Of a DNA stretch of 36,172 nt, positions 1-11,693 are shown piece after piece; the stretch's first letter is position 1; each line of letters starts with the position of its first letter. The stretch comes from Bacterioplanes sp. (GTDB lineage Bacteria > Pseudomonadota > Gammaproteobacteria > Pseudomonadales > Oceanobacteraceae): positions 1 to 36,172 of the forward strand of contig JACUUC010000026.1 of assembly GCA_014859445.1 (NCBI GenBank), read 5' to 3'. The translations under genes were made by a program, and so were the position numbers. Below the pieces are notes generated by a model, which saw only the letters and a program-made list of their open reading frames with translations, was not told the origin of the DNA and did not search any database.

Positions 1-47
1 TCAGGCTTCTTTCAGCCTGACGGGTTTGCCAGCTTCGCTGGGCAAAC
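1..47. repeat. Two tandem hairpins downstream of sucD
   Basis: A perfect 7-bp inverted repeat (tcaggct/agcctga) lies at 1-20. A second hairpin at 24-47 pairs gtttgcc with ggcaaac and extends inward through agc/gct around a three-base loop, with one bulged base. Neither is followed by a clear T run of its own. They sit just beyond the sucD terminator and may be backup terminators or an edge of a repeat that continues outside the window. Confidence 0.45.
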
Positions 48-70
48 AAAAAACCACGCCGAGGCGTGGT
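48..70 (-). terminator. Rho-independent terminator of the sdh-suc cluster
   Basis: On the minus strand an 8-bp perfect stem (accacgcc at 53-60 against ggcgtggt at 63-70, two-base loop) is followed directly by a T5 run (aaaaa at 48-52 on the plus strand). It lies 31 nt after the sucD stop codon, so it probably ends the long sdh-suc transcript. Confidence 0.85.
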
Positions 71-100
71 TCTTATAACAACCTTGTTGGTGCTAAACGC

Positions 101-973
101 TTACCAACCGGTCACTTCTTTCAGTGCAGTACCGATTTCGGCCAACGAACGTACGGTGCGTACCCCGGCATCTTCCAGAGCAGCAAATTTCTCATCCGCT
201 GTTCCTTTACCGCCAGAAATGATCGCGCCCGCATGGCCCATACGCTTGCCTTTGGGTGCTGTTACACCGGCAATGTAAGACACAACCGGCTTGGTCACAT
301 TGGCTTTAATGAAGGCGGCCGCTTCTTCTTCGGCACTGCCACCAATCTCACCAATCATAACGATGGCTTCGGTTTGTGGATCGTCTTGGAACATACCCAA
401 AATATCGATGAAGTTTGATCCCGCAATCGGATCACCACCAATACCCACGCACGTCGACTGACCAAAACCGTGATCGGTTGTTTGCTTAACGGCTTCGTAC
501 GTTAATGTGCCTGAACGAGACACAATGCCGACTTTACCGGGCAAGTGAATGTGACCCGGCATAATACCGATCTTACATTCCCCAGGAGTGATAACACCTG
601 GACAGTTAGGACCAATCAGACGAACGCCCAATTCATCGCACTTCACTTTACATTCCAGCATGTCCATCACGGGAATGTGCTCGGTAATGCACACGATCAA
701 TTGAATGCCCGCATTGGCTGCTTCTAAGATCGAGTCCTTACAGAACGGTGCCGGTACATAAATGACCGATGCATCGGCACCCGTTGCTTCAACCGCTTCA
801 CGTACGGTGTTAAACACAGGCAAACCTAAATGCGTGGTGCCGCCTTTACCAGGCGTCACACCACCGACCATTTGCGTACCGTAGGCAATGGCTTGCTCGG
901 AATGGAACGTACCTTGACCGCCAGTAAAACCTTGGCAAATAACTTTTGTGTCTTTGTTAATCAGAATGGCCAT
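101..973 (-). CDS. sucD: Succinate-CoA ligase (ADP-forming), alpha subunit
   Basis: This is the alpha subunit of succinyl-CoA synthetase, which converts succinyl-CoA, ADP and phosphate to succinate, CoA and ATP in the TCA cycle, together with SucC. The 290-residue length is normal. An N-terminal CoA-binding Rossmann domain (about residues 5-100, with [10 protein letters not shown]) is followed by the ligase domain. The phosphohistidine is H247 in [10 protein letters not shown], and GIGGDPIAG and IGEIGG are visible. It starts at an ATG two bases after the sucC stop, so the two subunits are surely cotranslated. It is the last gene before the terminator at 48-70. Confidence 0.98.
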   Translation of the reverse strand: MAILINKDTKVICQGFTGGQGTFHSEQAIAYGTQMVGGVTPGKGGTTHLGLPVFNTVREAVEATGADASVIYVPAPFCKDSILEAANAGIQLIVCITEHIPVMDMLECKVKCDELGVRLIGPNCPGVITPGECKIGIMPGHIHLPGKVGIVSRSGTLTYEAVKQTTDHGFGQSTCVGIGGDPIAGSNFIDILGMFQDDPQTEAIVMIGEIGGSAEEEAAAFIKANVTKPVVSYIAGVTAPKGKRMGHAGAIISGGKGTADEKFAALEDAGVRTVRSLAEIGTALKEVTGW

Positions 974-975
974 GC

Positions 976-2139
976 TTAGTTCCCCGCTGCTTTAACTGCT
1001 TGAACAGCAGCGTCAGTTAAACTGGTTGCTGCGATAATGGCCAAGCCAGATTCTTCCAAAACTTTCTTACCCAATTCCGCATTGGTGCCCTCTAAACGCA
1101 CCACAACCGGTACAGAAACACCCACCTCTTTCACTGCGCCAATGATGCCTTCGGCAATCATGTCACAACGAACGATACCGCCGAAAATGTTAACCAGTAC
1201 GGCTTTCACTTTGTCATCGGATAAAATCAGTTTAAATGCATGAGCCACACGCTCTTTGGTTGCACCGCCGCCAACATCCAAGAAGTTGGCAGGGAAGCCA
1301 CCATGCAACGCCACCATGTCCATGGTACCCATGGCCAAGCCAGCGCCGTTCACCATGCAGCCAATGTTACCGTCTAGAGCAACGTAGTTCAGATCCCACT
1401 CCGCCGCTTCGGCTTCACGAGCATCTTCTTGTGATGGATCGTTCATTTCTTGCAAGTCTTTGTGACGGTACAACGCGTTACCATCAATCGCCAGCTTGGC
1501 ATCCAAACAATGCAAGTTACCATCGGTTTTAATGACCAACGGGTTAATTTCTAACAGCGCTAAATCTTTTTCTGCAAACAGTTTCGCCAACCCCATGAAA
1601 ATGTGAGTGAACTGTTTGATTTGATCGCCTTGCAAACCCAATTTAAAAGCCAATTCACGACCTTGGTAAGGCTGAGCACCCACTAACGGATCAATGGTCG
1701 CTTTTAAGATTTTTTCGGGCGTTTCTTCCGCCACGGTTTCGATTTCAACACCACCTTCGGTTGAAGCCATAAACACAATGCGACGTGTACTGCGATCCAC
1801 AACCGCACCCAAATACAACTCATTGGCGATGTCAGTGCAGGTTTCAACCAAAATCCGGCTAACAGGTTGACCATTTTCATCGGTTTGGTAAGTGACTAAG
1901 TTTTTACCCAACCACTTCTCTGCAAACGCGTTGATCTCTTCTTTGGTCGTAACAAGCTTAACGCCACCCGCTTTACCGCGGCCACCGGCATGCACCTGTG
2001 CTTTAACGACCCATTTGTCGCCACCAATCTGATCGGCAGCTGCGACAGCCTCTTCTGCTGTTTTAGCGGCCACACCTTTGGATACTGGTAGGCCGTATTG
2101 AGCAAAAAGCTGTTTACCCTGATATTCGTGAAGGTTCAT
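976..2139 (-). CDS. sucC: Succinate-CoA ligase (ADP-forming), beta subunit
   Basis: This is the beta subunit of succinyl-CoA synthetase and carries the ATP-grasp nucleotide-binding domain (N-terminal, beginning [12 protein letters not shown]) and a C-terminal ligase/CoA domain with [14 protein letters not shown] and VRLEGTN. The 387-residue length is typical. An AGGA ribosome site lies 9 nt upstream of the ATG. It is separated from lpd by 136 bp that contain two inverted repeats, the widest gap in the suc part of the cluster, so sucCD may have some independent control. It pairs with SucD to form the active enzyme. Confidence 0.98.
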   Translation of the reverse strand: MNLHEYQGKQLFAQYGLPVSKGVAAKTAEEAVAAADQIGGDKWVVKAQVHAGGRGKAGGVKLVTTKEEINAFAEKWLGKNLVTYQTDENGQPVSRILVETCTDIANELYLGAVVDRSTRRIVFMASTEGGVEIETVAEETPEKILKATIDPLVGAQPYQGRELAFKLGLQGDQIKQFTHIFMGLAKLFAEKDLALLEINPLVIKTDGNLHCLDAKLAIDGNALYRHKDLQEMNDPSQEDAREAEAAEWDLNYVALDGNIGCMVNGAGLAMGTMDMVALHGGFPANFLDVGGGATKERVAHAFKLILSDDKVKAVLVNIFGGIVRCDMIAEGIIGAVKEVGVSVPVVVRLEGTNAELGKKVLEESGLAIIAATSLTDAAVQAVKAAGN

Positions 2140-2195
2140 CGCTTTCGTCCTGTTTCTCTGTGTTTGTCGAGGATTACTCGACAGCTGGTGTTAAC

Positions 2196-2235
2196 GTGAT
2201 GTGAGATCTTGCCGCTTAGGCCATGTTCACATCAC
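2196..2235. repeat. Inverted repeat in the sucC leader
   Basis: A perfect 9-bp inverted repeat (gtgatgtga at 2196-2204, tcacatcac at 2227-2235) with a 22-nt spacer lies between lpd and sucC. It could form a leader hairpin in the lpd-sucC RNA or bind a dimeric regulator. There is no T run, so it is not a standard terminator. Confidence 0.4.
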
Positions 2236-2252
2236 ACCACGTCATAAAATGA

Positions 2253-2270
2253 AGCCCGGTATTCCGGGCT
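2253..2270 (-). terminator. Hairpin just after lpd, weak terminator or processing site
   Basis: A 7-bp perfect stem (agcccgg/ccgggct, four-base loop) lies 5 nt after the lpd stop. On the minus strand it is followed by tcattttatg, an imperfect T-rich tract. It may cause partial termination or protect the 3' end of the upstream RNA, lowering sucCD relative to the E1-E2-E3 genes. Confidence 0.45.
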
Positions 2271-2275
2271 GCATA

Positions 2276-4970
<2,695 letters not shown>

Positions 4971-4994
4971 TTGTTATTCCTTAATATTCCTGAG

Positions 4995-7838
4995 TTACGC
5001 CTTGCCTTGGATTCCCAAAGCATCACAGATCAATGATTCTTGCTGTTGTAAATGGAGTTTCATGTAACCCGCCGCGGGTGACGCTGAGGCATCACGACCG
5101 GCATAATCCAAGTGTAAATCCGTATTCAATTGAGCAAGCGCTCGACGCATATGGTGTTGACTGCTGTACCATGCGCCCATGTTCATCGGCTCTTCTTGCG
5201 TCCAGATTACCTCTTTCACATTACTGTATTTAGACAAGACCTTAGCCAATTGCTTAGCTGGGAATGGATACAGCTGCTCAATTCGAACAATGGCAACATG
5301 GCCGATTTCTTCAGCACGACGACGTTCTAATAAGTCGTAGTACACCTTACCGGAACACAAACAGATACGCGTTACGTCGTCAGCAACCAACTCATCAATT
5401 TCATCCAGTACGGTGTGGAATCGACCTTTGGCCAATTCGTCGAGCGTACTGGTTGCTAACTTGTGACGCAGCAAGCTTTTAGGAGACATCACGACGAGTG
5501 GCTTACGCAATGGGCGAATGGCCTGACGACGCAACATGTGATACACCTGTGCAGGCGTCGATGGTACACAAATTTGCACATTATGCTCTGCGCACAATTG
5601 CAAATAGCGCTCCAAACGAGCCGACGAATGCTCAGGACCTTGACCTTCATAACCATGAGGCAAAAGCATGGTCAAGCCACACAAACGTCCCCATTTGTGT
5701 TCGCCACTGGAAATGAATTGATCGAATACCACCTGTGCACCATTGGCAAAATCACCAAACTGCGCTTCCCAAATCACCAGTGCATTCGGCGTTGTGGTCG
5801 CATAACCGTACTCAAACGCCAGTACCGCTTCTTCCGATAATAGGGAGTCGTACAAATCAAACGCGGGTTGACCGGGCGCTATGTTCGCTAATGGAATATA
5901 GGGGCTACCGTCTTTTTGATTATGCAGCACGGCATGACGATGAGAGAAGGTACCGCGTCCCACATCCTGACCGGTAATGCGAATCGGATAACCGTCGTGC
6001 AACAAGGTGGCATACGCCATGGTTTCGGCGTATCCCCAGTTAATAGGCAATGCTCCTGCCGCCATGCGACCACGATCTTCTAGAATTTTGCCCACTTGGC
6101 GCTGCACCGAAAAGCCTTCCGGAGTCTCCAATAACTTATTGGACAATTCTTGCAACACTTTTAAATCAAAGCGAGTATCGGCACGCGCCGTCCACTCATG
6201 ACCCAAGTACGGGGTCCAATCAACAAACAGTTCTTTGCTGGGTTCGCTGACCAAGCTTTTCACCACGTGACGGCCTTCATCAAGCGCTTGGCGGTATTCT
6301 TCTTCCAGTGCTTTTGCACCTTCAGCGGTAATCACCCCTTCAGCAATCAATTTTTCGGCGTACAACTCACGCGTGGTTTTCTGATTCTTGATTTTAGCGT
6401 ACATCAGCGGCTGAGTGCCCGATGGTTCGTCTGCCTCATTGTGGCCACGACGGCGATAGCAGACCAGATCAATAACCACGTCTTTCTTAAACTCGTTGCG
6501 ATAATCAACCGCAAGCTGGGTGACAAACAACACCGCTTCTGGATCATCACCATTGACGTGCAAGATCGGCGCTTCAACAATTTTTGCAACGTCTGTGCAA
6601 TATTCGGTTGAACGCATATCTTCGCGCTTAGAGGTAGTAAAGCCCACTTGGTTGTTGATCACAATATGGATTGTGCCACCGGTCTTATAGGCGCGCGTTT
6701 GTGATAGCTGGAACGTCTCCATCACCACACCCTGACCAGCAAAGGCGGAGTCACCGTGCATCAATACCGGTACGACTTTTTCACCCGTTTTGTCGTTGCG
6801 GCGATCTTGGCGAGCACGTACAGACCCTTCAACCACCGGTGAAACAATCTCTAAATGCGATGGGTTAAACGCCAAGGCCAAATGCACTTCGCCACCCGAC
6901 GTCATCACGTTGGAAGAAAAACCTTGATGGTATTTCACATCACCGTGAGAGGCGTATTCGACCTTACCGTCGAATTCGTCAAATAAATCTGAGGTCTTTT
7001 TACCCAAGGTGTTAATTAGGGTATTAAGACGTCCGCGGTGGGCCATACCGATGACAATTTCCTTGGCGCCATACGTTCCTGAACGTTGAATAAGCTCATC
7101 CATCAGCGGGATCAAACTCTCTCCGCCTTCGAGACCAAAACGTTTCACACCTGGGTAACGAGAACCGAGGTATTTTTCTAATCCTTCGGCTGCGGTTAAA
7201 CGCTCTAACAAATGCAATTTAACATCAGCCCCAAATTTGGGATGGGCACGAACGCTTTCTAAACGCTGCTGAAACCAACGTTGTTCTGCGGTATTCACAA
7301 TGTGGCGGTACTCAGAACCGACGGTGCCACAGTATGTTGCCTCTAGCGCCGTTAAAATTTCTTTCAACGTGGCTTGTTCTTGACCAATAAACAAAGGCCC
7401 TGTCTGGAATTGCGTGTCTAAATCCGCTTGCGACAAGCCATGAAAGGACAAGTCCAAATCAGGCACTGATTCACGCACCATCAAACCCAAGGGATCCAGC
7501 TTCGCATGCTGATGACCACGCCCACGATAGGCGTTAATCAACTGCAATACTTGCACTTGCTTACGATCAAAGTCGGAAGTAACGGATGCCGTAGCGACAG
7601 GTCGAGACCGATGTTGATTTTTAGACAGTAACAGGAATTGTTCACGGATGGGTTTATGAGGAATATCGACGGAGGTGTTTTCGTCAACGCGAGGAAGTTG
7701 ATCGAAATAATGTCTCCACTCTTCAGGTATTTCGTTTGGATCTCGCAAATACGTTTCGAAGAGCTCTTCTATATAAGCAACGTTGCCACCCGCCAGTTGC
7801 GAGGTACTCCAGAGTTGCTCCATTGTCTGCTCGTGCAT
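4995..7838 (-). CDS. sucA: 2-oxoglutarate dehydrogenase E1
   Basis: This thiamine-diphosphate-dependent E1 decarboxylates 2-oxoglutarate and succinylates the E2 lipoyl arm. The 947-residue length is normal. The N-terminal E2-binding segment (YIEELFETYLRDPNEIPEEW) is present. The thiamine-diphosphate/Mg site reads HGDSAFAGQGVVMET with INNQVGFTT, and the transketolase-like pyrimidine domain carries GQDVGRGTFSHRHAV. The start at 7838 has a weak ribosome site; an ATG five codons in is a possible alternative. It lies 286 bp after sdhB with no convincing promoter of its own, so transcription from sdhC is likely the main source. Confidence 0.97.
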   Translation of the reverse strand: MHEQTMEQLWSTSQLAGGNVAYIEELFETYLRDPNEIPEEWRHYFDQLPRVDENTSVDIPHKPIREQFLLLSKNQHRSRPVATASVTSDFDRKQVQVLQLINAYRGRGHQHAKLDPLGLMVRESVPDLDLSFHGLSQADLDTQFQTGPLFIGQEQATLKEILTALEATYCGTVGSEYRHIVNTAEQRWFQQRLESVRAHPKFGADVKLHLLERLTAAEGLEKYLGSRYPGVKRFGLEGGESLIPLMDELIQRSGTYGAKEIVIGMAHRGRLNTLINTLGKKTSDLFDEFDGKVEYASHGDVKYHQGFSSNVMTSGGEVHLALAFNPSHLEIVSPVVEGSVRARQDRRNDKTGEKVVPVLMHGDSAFAGQGVVMETFQLSQTRAYKTGGTIHIVINNQVGFTTSKREDMRSTEYCTDVAKIVEAPILHVNGDDPEAVLFVTQLAVDYRNEFKKDVVIDLVCYRRRGHNEADEPSGTQPLMYAKIKNQKTTRELYAEKLIAEGVITAEGAKALEEEYRQALDEGRHVVKSLVSEPSKELFVDWTPYLGHEWTARADTRFDLKVLQELSNKLLETPEGFSVQRQVGKILEDRGRMAAGALPINWGYAETMAYATLLHDGYPIRITGQDVGRGTFSHRHAVLHNQKDGSPYIPLANIAPGQPAFDLYDSLLSEEAVLAFEYGYATTTPNALVIWEAQFGDFANGAQVVFDQFISSGEHKWGRLCGLTMLLPHGYEGQGPEHSSARLERYLQLCAEHNVQICVPSTPAQVYHMLRRQAIRPLRKPLVVMSPKSLLRHKLATSTLDELAKGRFHTVLDEIDELVADDVTRICLCSGKVYYDLLERRRAEEIGHVAIVRIEQLYPFPAKQLAKVLSKYSNVKEVIWTQEEPMNMGAWYSSQHHMRRALAQLNTDLHLDYAGRDASASPAAGYMKLHLQQQESLICDALGIQGKA

Positions 7839-8124
7839 GATGTACGACCACCCTGTTTTTATATAAAACGAGGGATTTCACCCGCAGAGAGCTCAAACCG
7901 TCAGTTGCACAAGGCAAATGAGGGCCAATCGGATAGATTGATAAACCTCTGAGGTGAAACGGGGATTCCCCGTTCCCTCAACGTAAGAACTAGCTTAGTT
8001 AATAAACAGCGCTTTGTGGGCACTATTTATGAAAATCTTAACGTAATTGGGCTGTGTGTCCAGCCCACTTACGTCTAATACCATCATTTGAACAAACTAT
8101 TCTAACAATGGTAACAACTTACGA
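7839..8124. other. sdhB-sucA spacer with hairpins and no gene
   Basis: This 286-bp gap in the minus-strand cluster holds two strong inverted repeats, at 7958-7974 (aacgggg/ccccgtt, three-base loop) and at 8041-8074. No open frame with a ribosome site and no good promoter were seen. An AT-rich patch (atataaaa, 7861-7868) lies near the sucA start but lacks a matching -35. The spacer is probably where sdh and suc expression are uncoupled. Confidence 0.55.
8041..8074 (-). terminator. Long hairpin after sdhB, attenuator-like
   Basis: acgtaa pairs with ttacgt (8041-8046 with 8069-8074) and tgggct with agccca (8048-8053 with 8062-8067), a 12-bp stem with one mismatch and an 8-nt loop. It lies 50 nt after the sdhB stop. 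On the minus strand it is followed by taagattttc, a short T-rich stretch. Partial termination or RNase protection of sdh RNA are both possible. Confidence 0.5.
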
Positions 8125-8835
8125 TTACAACTGTTGGTTCAGCAGCATATTACGGATGTGACCAATCGCACGCGTTGGGTTCAGTCCTTTTGGACAGACG
8201 TTGACGCAGTTCATGATACCGCGGCAGCGGAAAACACTGAATGGATCACTCAAGCCTTCCAAACGCTCTACGGTACTGGTATCGCGGCTATCGGCTAAAA
8301 AGCGGTAAGCTTGCAACAAACCAGCAGGGCCGATGAACTTGTCAGGATTCCACCAGAACGATGGGCAAGACGTTGAACAACAAGCGCACAAAATACACTC
8401 GTACAAACCATCCAGTTTTTCACGTTCTTCTGGCGTTTGCAGACGCTCAATAGCAGGCGCCGGAGTATCGTTGCGCAAGAAAGGCTTCACTTTCTCGAAT
8501 TGCTTGTAGAACAAGGTCATGTCAATCACGATATCGCGAATGACAGGCATGCCTGGCAGTGGACGCAATACCAGCTTGTCCATCTTACCCTTGGTCGCTT
8601 CCGAAATCGGGGTAATACACGCCAAACCATTTTTGCCGTTGATGTTCATACCATCAGAACCACACACGCCTTCGCGGCATGAACGACGGTAAGCCAACGT
8701 AGGATCCTGCTCTTTTACTAGGGCCAATACATCCAACACCATAACGTCTTTGTTACCCGGAATGGTAATGTCATAGTCTTTCATGTATGGCGCTGCATCT
8801 GTTTCAGGATTGTAGCGATAAACACTCACTAACAT
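8125..8835 (-). CDS. sdhB: Succinate dehydrogenase iron-sulfur subunit
   Basis: SdhB relays electrons from the SdhA flavin to quinone through three iron-sulfur clusters on the cytoplasmic face of the membrane. All three cluster motifs are intact: the [2Fe-2S] site CREGVCGSDGMNINGKNGLAC without its last C exceeds nothing unusual in spacing, the [4Fe-4S] site is CILCACCSTSCP, and the [3Fe-4S] site is CRGIMNCVNVCPKG. The 236-residue length is normal. The ATG is preceded by GGGAG at a 7-nt spacing, and sdhA ends 15 nt upstream. Confidence 0.98.
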   Translation of the reverse strand: MLVSVYRYNPETDAAPYMKDYDITIPGNKDVMVLDVLALVKEQDPTLAYRRSCREGVCGSDGMNINGKNGLACITPISEATKGKMDKLVLRPLPGMPVIRDIVIDMTLFYKQFEKVKPFLRNDTPAPAIERLQTPEEREKLDGLYECILCACCSTSCPSFWWNPDKFIGPAGLLQAYRFLADSRDTSTVERLEGLSDPFSVFRCRGIMNCVNVCPKGLNPTRAIGHIRNMLLNQQL

Positions 8836-8850
8836 AATCAGACTCCCGAC

Positions 8851-10623
8851 TTAATAAGTACGCACTTTAGGCTGGAATGCTTCTACCGTTTTCGGTGAGA
8901 AATTCACAGCACGCTTGCCAATGGTCTTGGTTTCTGGGAAGTACAACGAGTGACACAACCAGTTTTCATCATCGCGCTCAGTAAAGTCATTACGGGCGTG
9001 AGCACCACGAGACTCTTTCCGCAAATAAGCCGCTACCGCTGTTGCGTAAGCCGTTTCAAACAGATTGTCCAATTCCAACGCTTCGATACGAGCCGTGTTG
9101 AATGGGCCACTCTTGTCTTCAAGAACGGTATTGCGCACACGCTCACCGATCTCATCCAACATTTTCAAGCCTTTCTCCATGCTCGGACCTTCACGGAATA
9201 CACCGAAGTACAATTGCATGGTTTTTTGTAAGTCAGCACGAACCGCTGCTACTTTTTCACCGCTTGTTGTCGAATTCAAACGATTCAAACGTGCCATTGC
9301 GCGTTCAATGTCTTCGTCAGACGCATCAACGGATTCAAAACCGTCTTTGAAGTTCTTTTCAACTTGCAAACCAACGGAACGACCAAAGACCACCAAATCA
9401 AGCAGTGAGTTACCACCTAAGCGGTTGGCACCGTGAACCGATACACAAGCGATTTCGCCCGCGGCGTACAAACCTTCGATGACAACGTCGTTACCGTTTT
9501 CATCTTGCGCCAATGCCTGACCACCAATATTGGTTGGAATACCACCCATCATGTAATGACAAGTCGGCACCACTGGAATCGGCTCTTTCACCGGATCAGC
9601 ATGAGCAAAGGTACGAGACAGCTCAAGGATACCTGGCAACTTGGCATTGAGGGTTTCTTCACCCAAATGATCCAATTTCAAGTACACGTGATCGCCATTT
9701 TCACCACAACCACGACCTTCTAGAATCTCTAGAACCATGGAGCGAGCAACAACGTCACGACCGGCTAAATCTTTTGCGTTTGGTGCATAACGCTCCATGA
9801 AACGCTCGCCATCTTTGTTGACAAGATAGCCACCTTCGCCACGACAACCTTCTGTTACCAAGGTACCCGCACCGGCAATACCCGTCGGGTGGAATTGCCA
9901 CATTTCCATATCTTGCATAGGCACGCCAGCACGCAATGCCATGCCCACACCGTCACCGGTGTTGATCAACGCGTTGGTGGTCGATTGATAAATACGACCT
10001 GCACCACCGGTCGCCAATACGGTGGCCTTGGCTTTGATGTAAGCGGTTTCGCCGGTTTCAATATCGATAGCGATAACACCCGCAACTTGACCTTTCGCAT
10101 TCTTCACCAAATCAACTGCATACCACTCGTTTAAGAAGGTCGTGCCGCCTTTCAGGTTGCCTTGATACAAGGCATGCAACAAAGCGTGACCAGTACGGTC
10201 AGCCGCTGCACAGGTACGTGCTGCCTGTGTTGGGTTATCTGGGCCTTTTGACTGACCGCCAAATGGACGCTGATAAATACGACCTTCTTCAGTACGCGAG
10301 AAAGGCAAACCCATGTGCTCTAACTCGAACACCGCCTGAGGACCCACAGAGCACATATACTCAATGGCATCTTGGTCACCGATGTAATCAGAACCTTTCA
10401 CGGTGTCGTACATGTGCCAGCGCCAATCGTCGTTCGGATCCGCTGAGGCAATTGCACAAGTAATACCACCTTGGGCAGATACGGTGTGTGAGCGAGTAGG
10501 GAAAACTTTGGTCACACACGCGGTTTTAATGCCCGCTTCAGTCAGCTGCAATGCGGCACGCATACCGGCACCGCCACCACCGATCACGATGGCATCGTAT
10601 GAAATCGTACGGATTTTATTCAT
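8851..10623 (-). CDS. sdhA: Succinate dehydrogenase flavoprotein subunit
   Basis: SdhA carries covalent FAD and oxidises succinate to fumarate. The Rossmann motif [12 protein letters not shown] is near residue 15, and the histidine of the covalent FAD link lies in [11 protein letters not shown] at about residue 46. The substrate-site stretches HPTGIAG and [19 protein letters not shown] are intact, as is the C-terminal [16 protein letters not shown]. The 590-residue length is normal. It begins 3 nt after the sdhD stop, so the four sdh genes are tightly packed. Confidence 0.98.
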   Translation of the reverse strand: MNKIRTISYDAIVIGGGGAGMRAALQLTEAGIKTACVTKVFPTRSHTVSAQGGITCAIASADPNDDWRWHMYDTVKGSDYIGDQDAIEYMCSVGPQAVFELEHMGLPFSRTEEGRIYQRPFGGQSKGPDNPTQAARTCAAADRTGHALLHALYQGNLKGGTTFLNEWYAVDLVKNAKGQVAGVIAIDIETGETAYIKAKATVLATGGAGRIYQSTTNALINTGDGVGMALRAGVPMQDMEMWQFHPTGIAGAGTLVTEGCRGEGGYLVNKDGERFMERYAPNAKDLAGRDVVARSMVLEILEGRGCGENGDHVYLKLDHLGEETLNAKLPGILELSRTFAHADPVKEPIPVVPTCHYMMGGIPTNIGGQALAQDENGNDVVIEGLYAAGEIACVSVHGANRLGGNSLLDLVVFGRSVGLQVEKNFKDGFESVDASDEDIERAMARLNRLNSTTSGEKVAAVRADLQKTMQLYFGVFREGPSMEKGLKMLDEIGERVRNTVLEDKSGPFNTARIEALELDNLFETAYATAVAAYLRKESRGAHARNDFTERDDENWLCHSLYFPETKTIGKRAVNFSPKTVEAFQPKVRTY

Positions 10624-10626
10624 GAC

Positions 10627-10974
10627 TTAGACACCCCACAGAGTTTCGATACCCCAAACCAAGTAGGTAAACAGAAACGCGGCTGTTACCAACTGGAAAG
10701 CAAAACGGATACCCGCTGCTTTGAAGTAATCGGTTGAAATAGTCCACATACCTACCCAGGCATGAGCACAAATAGAAATCAGGGCAGCCAAAGAAAAGAC
10801 CTTCATCCAAGTCTGGGCAAACAAACCTTGCCACTGGCTAAACTGCAGTTCTGGCGTTGCAATGAAGAAACCCAACAAAAACAACGTGTAAATTGCCAAA
10901 ACCACGGCAGTTAGACGCTGAATAATCCAGTCATAGACACCACTACGTCCTAAGTTTGTAACGCTGCTTACCAT
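10627..10974 (-). CDS. sdhD: Succinate dehydrogenase membrane anchor, SdhD
   Basis: This small membrane anchor of complex II binds heme b and forms the quinone site with SdhC. The 115-residue protein has three hydrophobic segments and the heme-ligand region SICAHAWVGMWTISTDYFK in helix 2. The ATG at 10972-10974 is preferred over an in-frame TTG at 10978-10980, because a G-rich tract (ggggg) lies about 7 nt upstream of the ATG. The ATG falls inside the last codons of sdhC, so the two are translationally coupled. Confidence 0.93.
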   Translation of the reverse strand: MVSSVTNLGRSGVYDWIIQRLTAVVLAIYTLFLLGFFIATPELQFSQWQGLFAQTWMKVFSLAALISICAHAWVGMWTISTDYFKAAGIRFAFQLVTAAFLFTYLVWGIETLWGV

Positions 10975-11342
10975 ACCCAAACCCCCGCCAAAATAATCAC
11001 GATCACACCACCAATCAGGGTTATGATGGCACCGGTACGACCGCCTTCTTTGGTCTCACCAATTCCCATATCCATTACCAAATGCTTCACACCCGCGATC
11101 AGGTGGTAACCAAGCGCAGACAGAATGCCCCAAGTAATGAATTTAACCAGGCCGTTATCAAACCCCGCTTTCAAACTGGCAAAGCTCTCTGCAGATTCCA
11201 GCGAGGCGTCCAGCGCCCACAACATGAAAGCCACTGCAAAAAAGACGATGACGCCTGAAATACGGTGAAGGATTGATGCCTTAGCAGGAAGTGGGAGGTC
11301 AATAGTGGTCAGATCTAAGTTTTTAGGTCTATTGCTATTCAC
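10968..11342 (-). CDS. sdhC: Succinate dehydrogenase cytochrome b556 subunit, SdhC
   Basis: SdhC is the first gene of the cluster and the cytochrome b subunit of complex II. RPKNLDLTTIDLPLPAKASI leads into SILHRISGV, the conserved quinone-site Ser/Arg region. Three transmembrane helices follow, with the heme-ligand pattern HLIAGVKHLVMDMG. The start is GTG at 11340-11342, and the resulting N-terminus aligns with the family without extra residues. The leader from the predicted promoter is about 110 nt. Confidence 0.95.
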   Translation of the reverse strand: MNSNRPKNLDLTTIDLPLPAKASILHRISGVIVFFAVAFMLWALDASLESAESFASLKAGFDNGLVKFITWGILSALGYHLIAGVKHLVMDMGIGETKEGGRTGAIITLIGGVIVIILAGVWVW

Positions 11343-11461
11343 GGCTCTTTTACACTCTTATATGGGCCCACCCGAGCGGCGCTAACCGACGAAGGAGCAA
11401 AGGCTAAAGAAGATGACCCAATTGCTTGTACAAGTATTGCATAACTTTTGGGCCGCGACAA

Positions 11462-11490
11462 ATTATAGTCATTCATCCACTATTTTACAA
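11462..11490 (-). promoter_or_regulatory. Predicted sigma70 promoter of sdhC
   Basis: On the minus strand TTGTAA (11485-11490) and a perfect TATAAT (11462-11467) are 17 bp apart. The start of RNA would be near 11455, giving a leader of about 113 nt before sdhC. Confidence 0.7.
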
Positions 11491-11599
11491 ATGGCAGATG
11501 GTCTAACTGAGTAAATAAGCAGGCATACAGAGTACTTGCAATCTACAAGAAGCAACTATATTAGACAGCATTCGACAACACACCTCGACTGCTGGGTAA

Positions 11600-11627
11600 T
11601 TGACAAATGACGCTCAGTACTTATAGT
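11600..11627 (+). promoter_or_regulatory. Predicted sigma70 promoter of gltA
   Basis: A consensus TTGACA (11600-11605) is followed after 16 bp by TATAGT (11622-11627). RNA would start near 11634, about 60 nt before the gltA start. Confidence 0.7.
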
Positions 11628-11693
11628 TGTCCACCTTTATTTAAGGTCATGCCTTGTTTTTGAGGCTCAAACTAGCACTGCGGGAGGCCATTC

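Larger units (their letters stand above)
11343..11693. other. sdhC-gltA divergent intergenic region
   Basis: This 351-bp non-coding region separates the divergent sdhC and gltA genes. It contains one good sigma70-like promoter for each direction, about 110 bp apart and pointing away from each other. The space between them is a natural place for shared regulators of TCA-cycle genes. I could not identify a specific operator, and no small gene with a ribosome site was seen. Confidence 0.7.
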
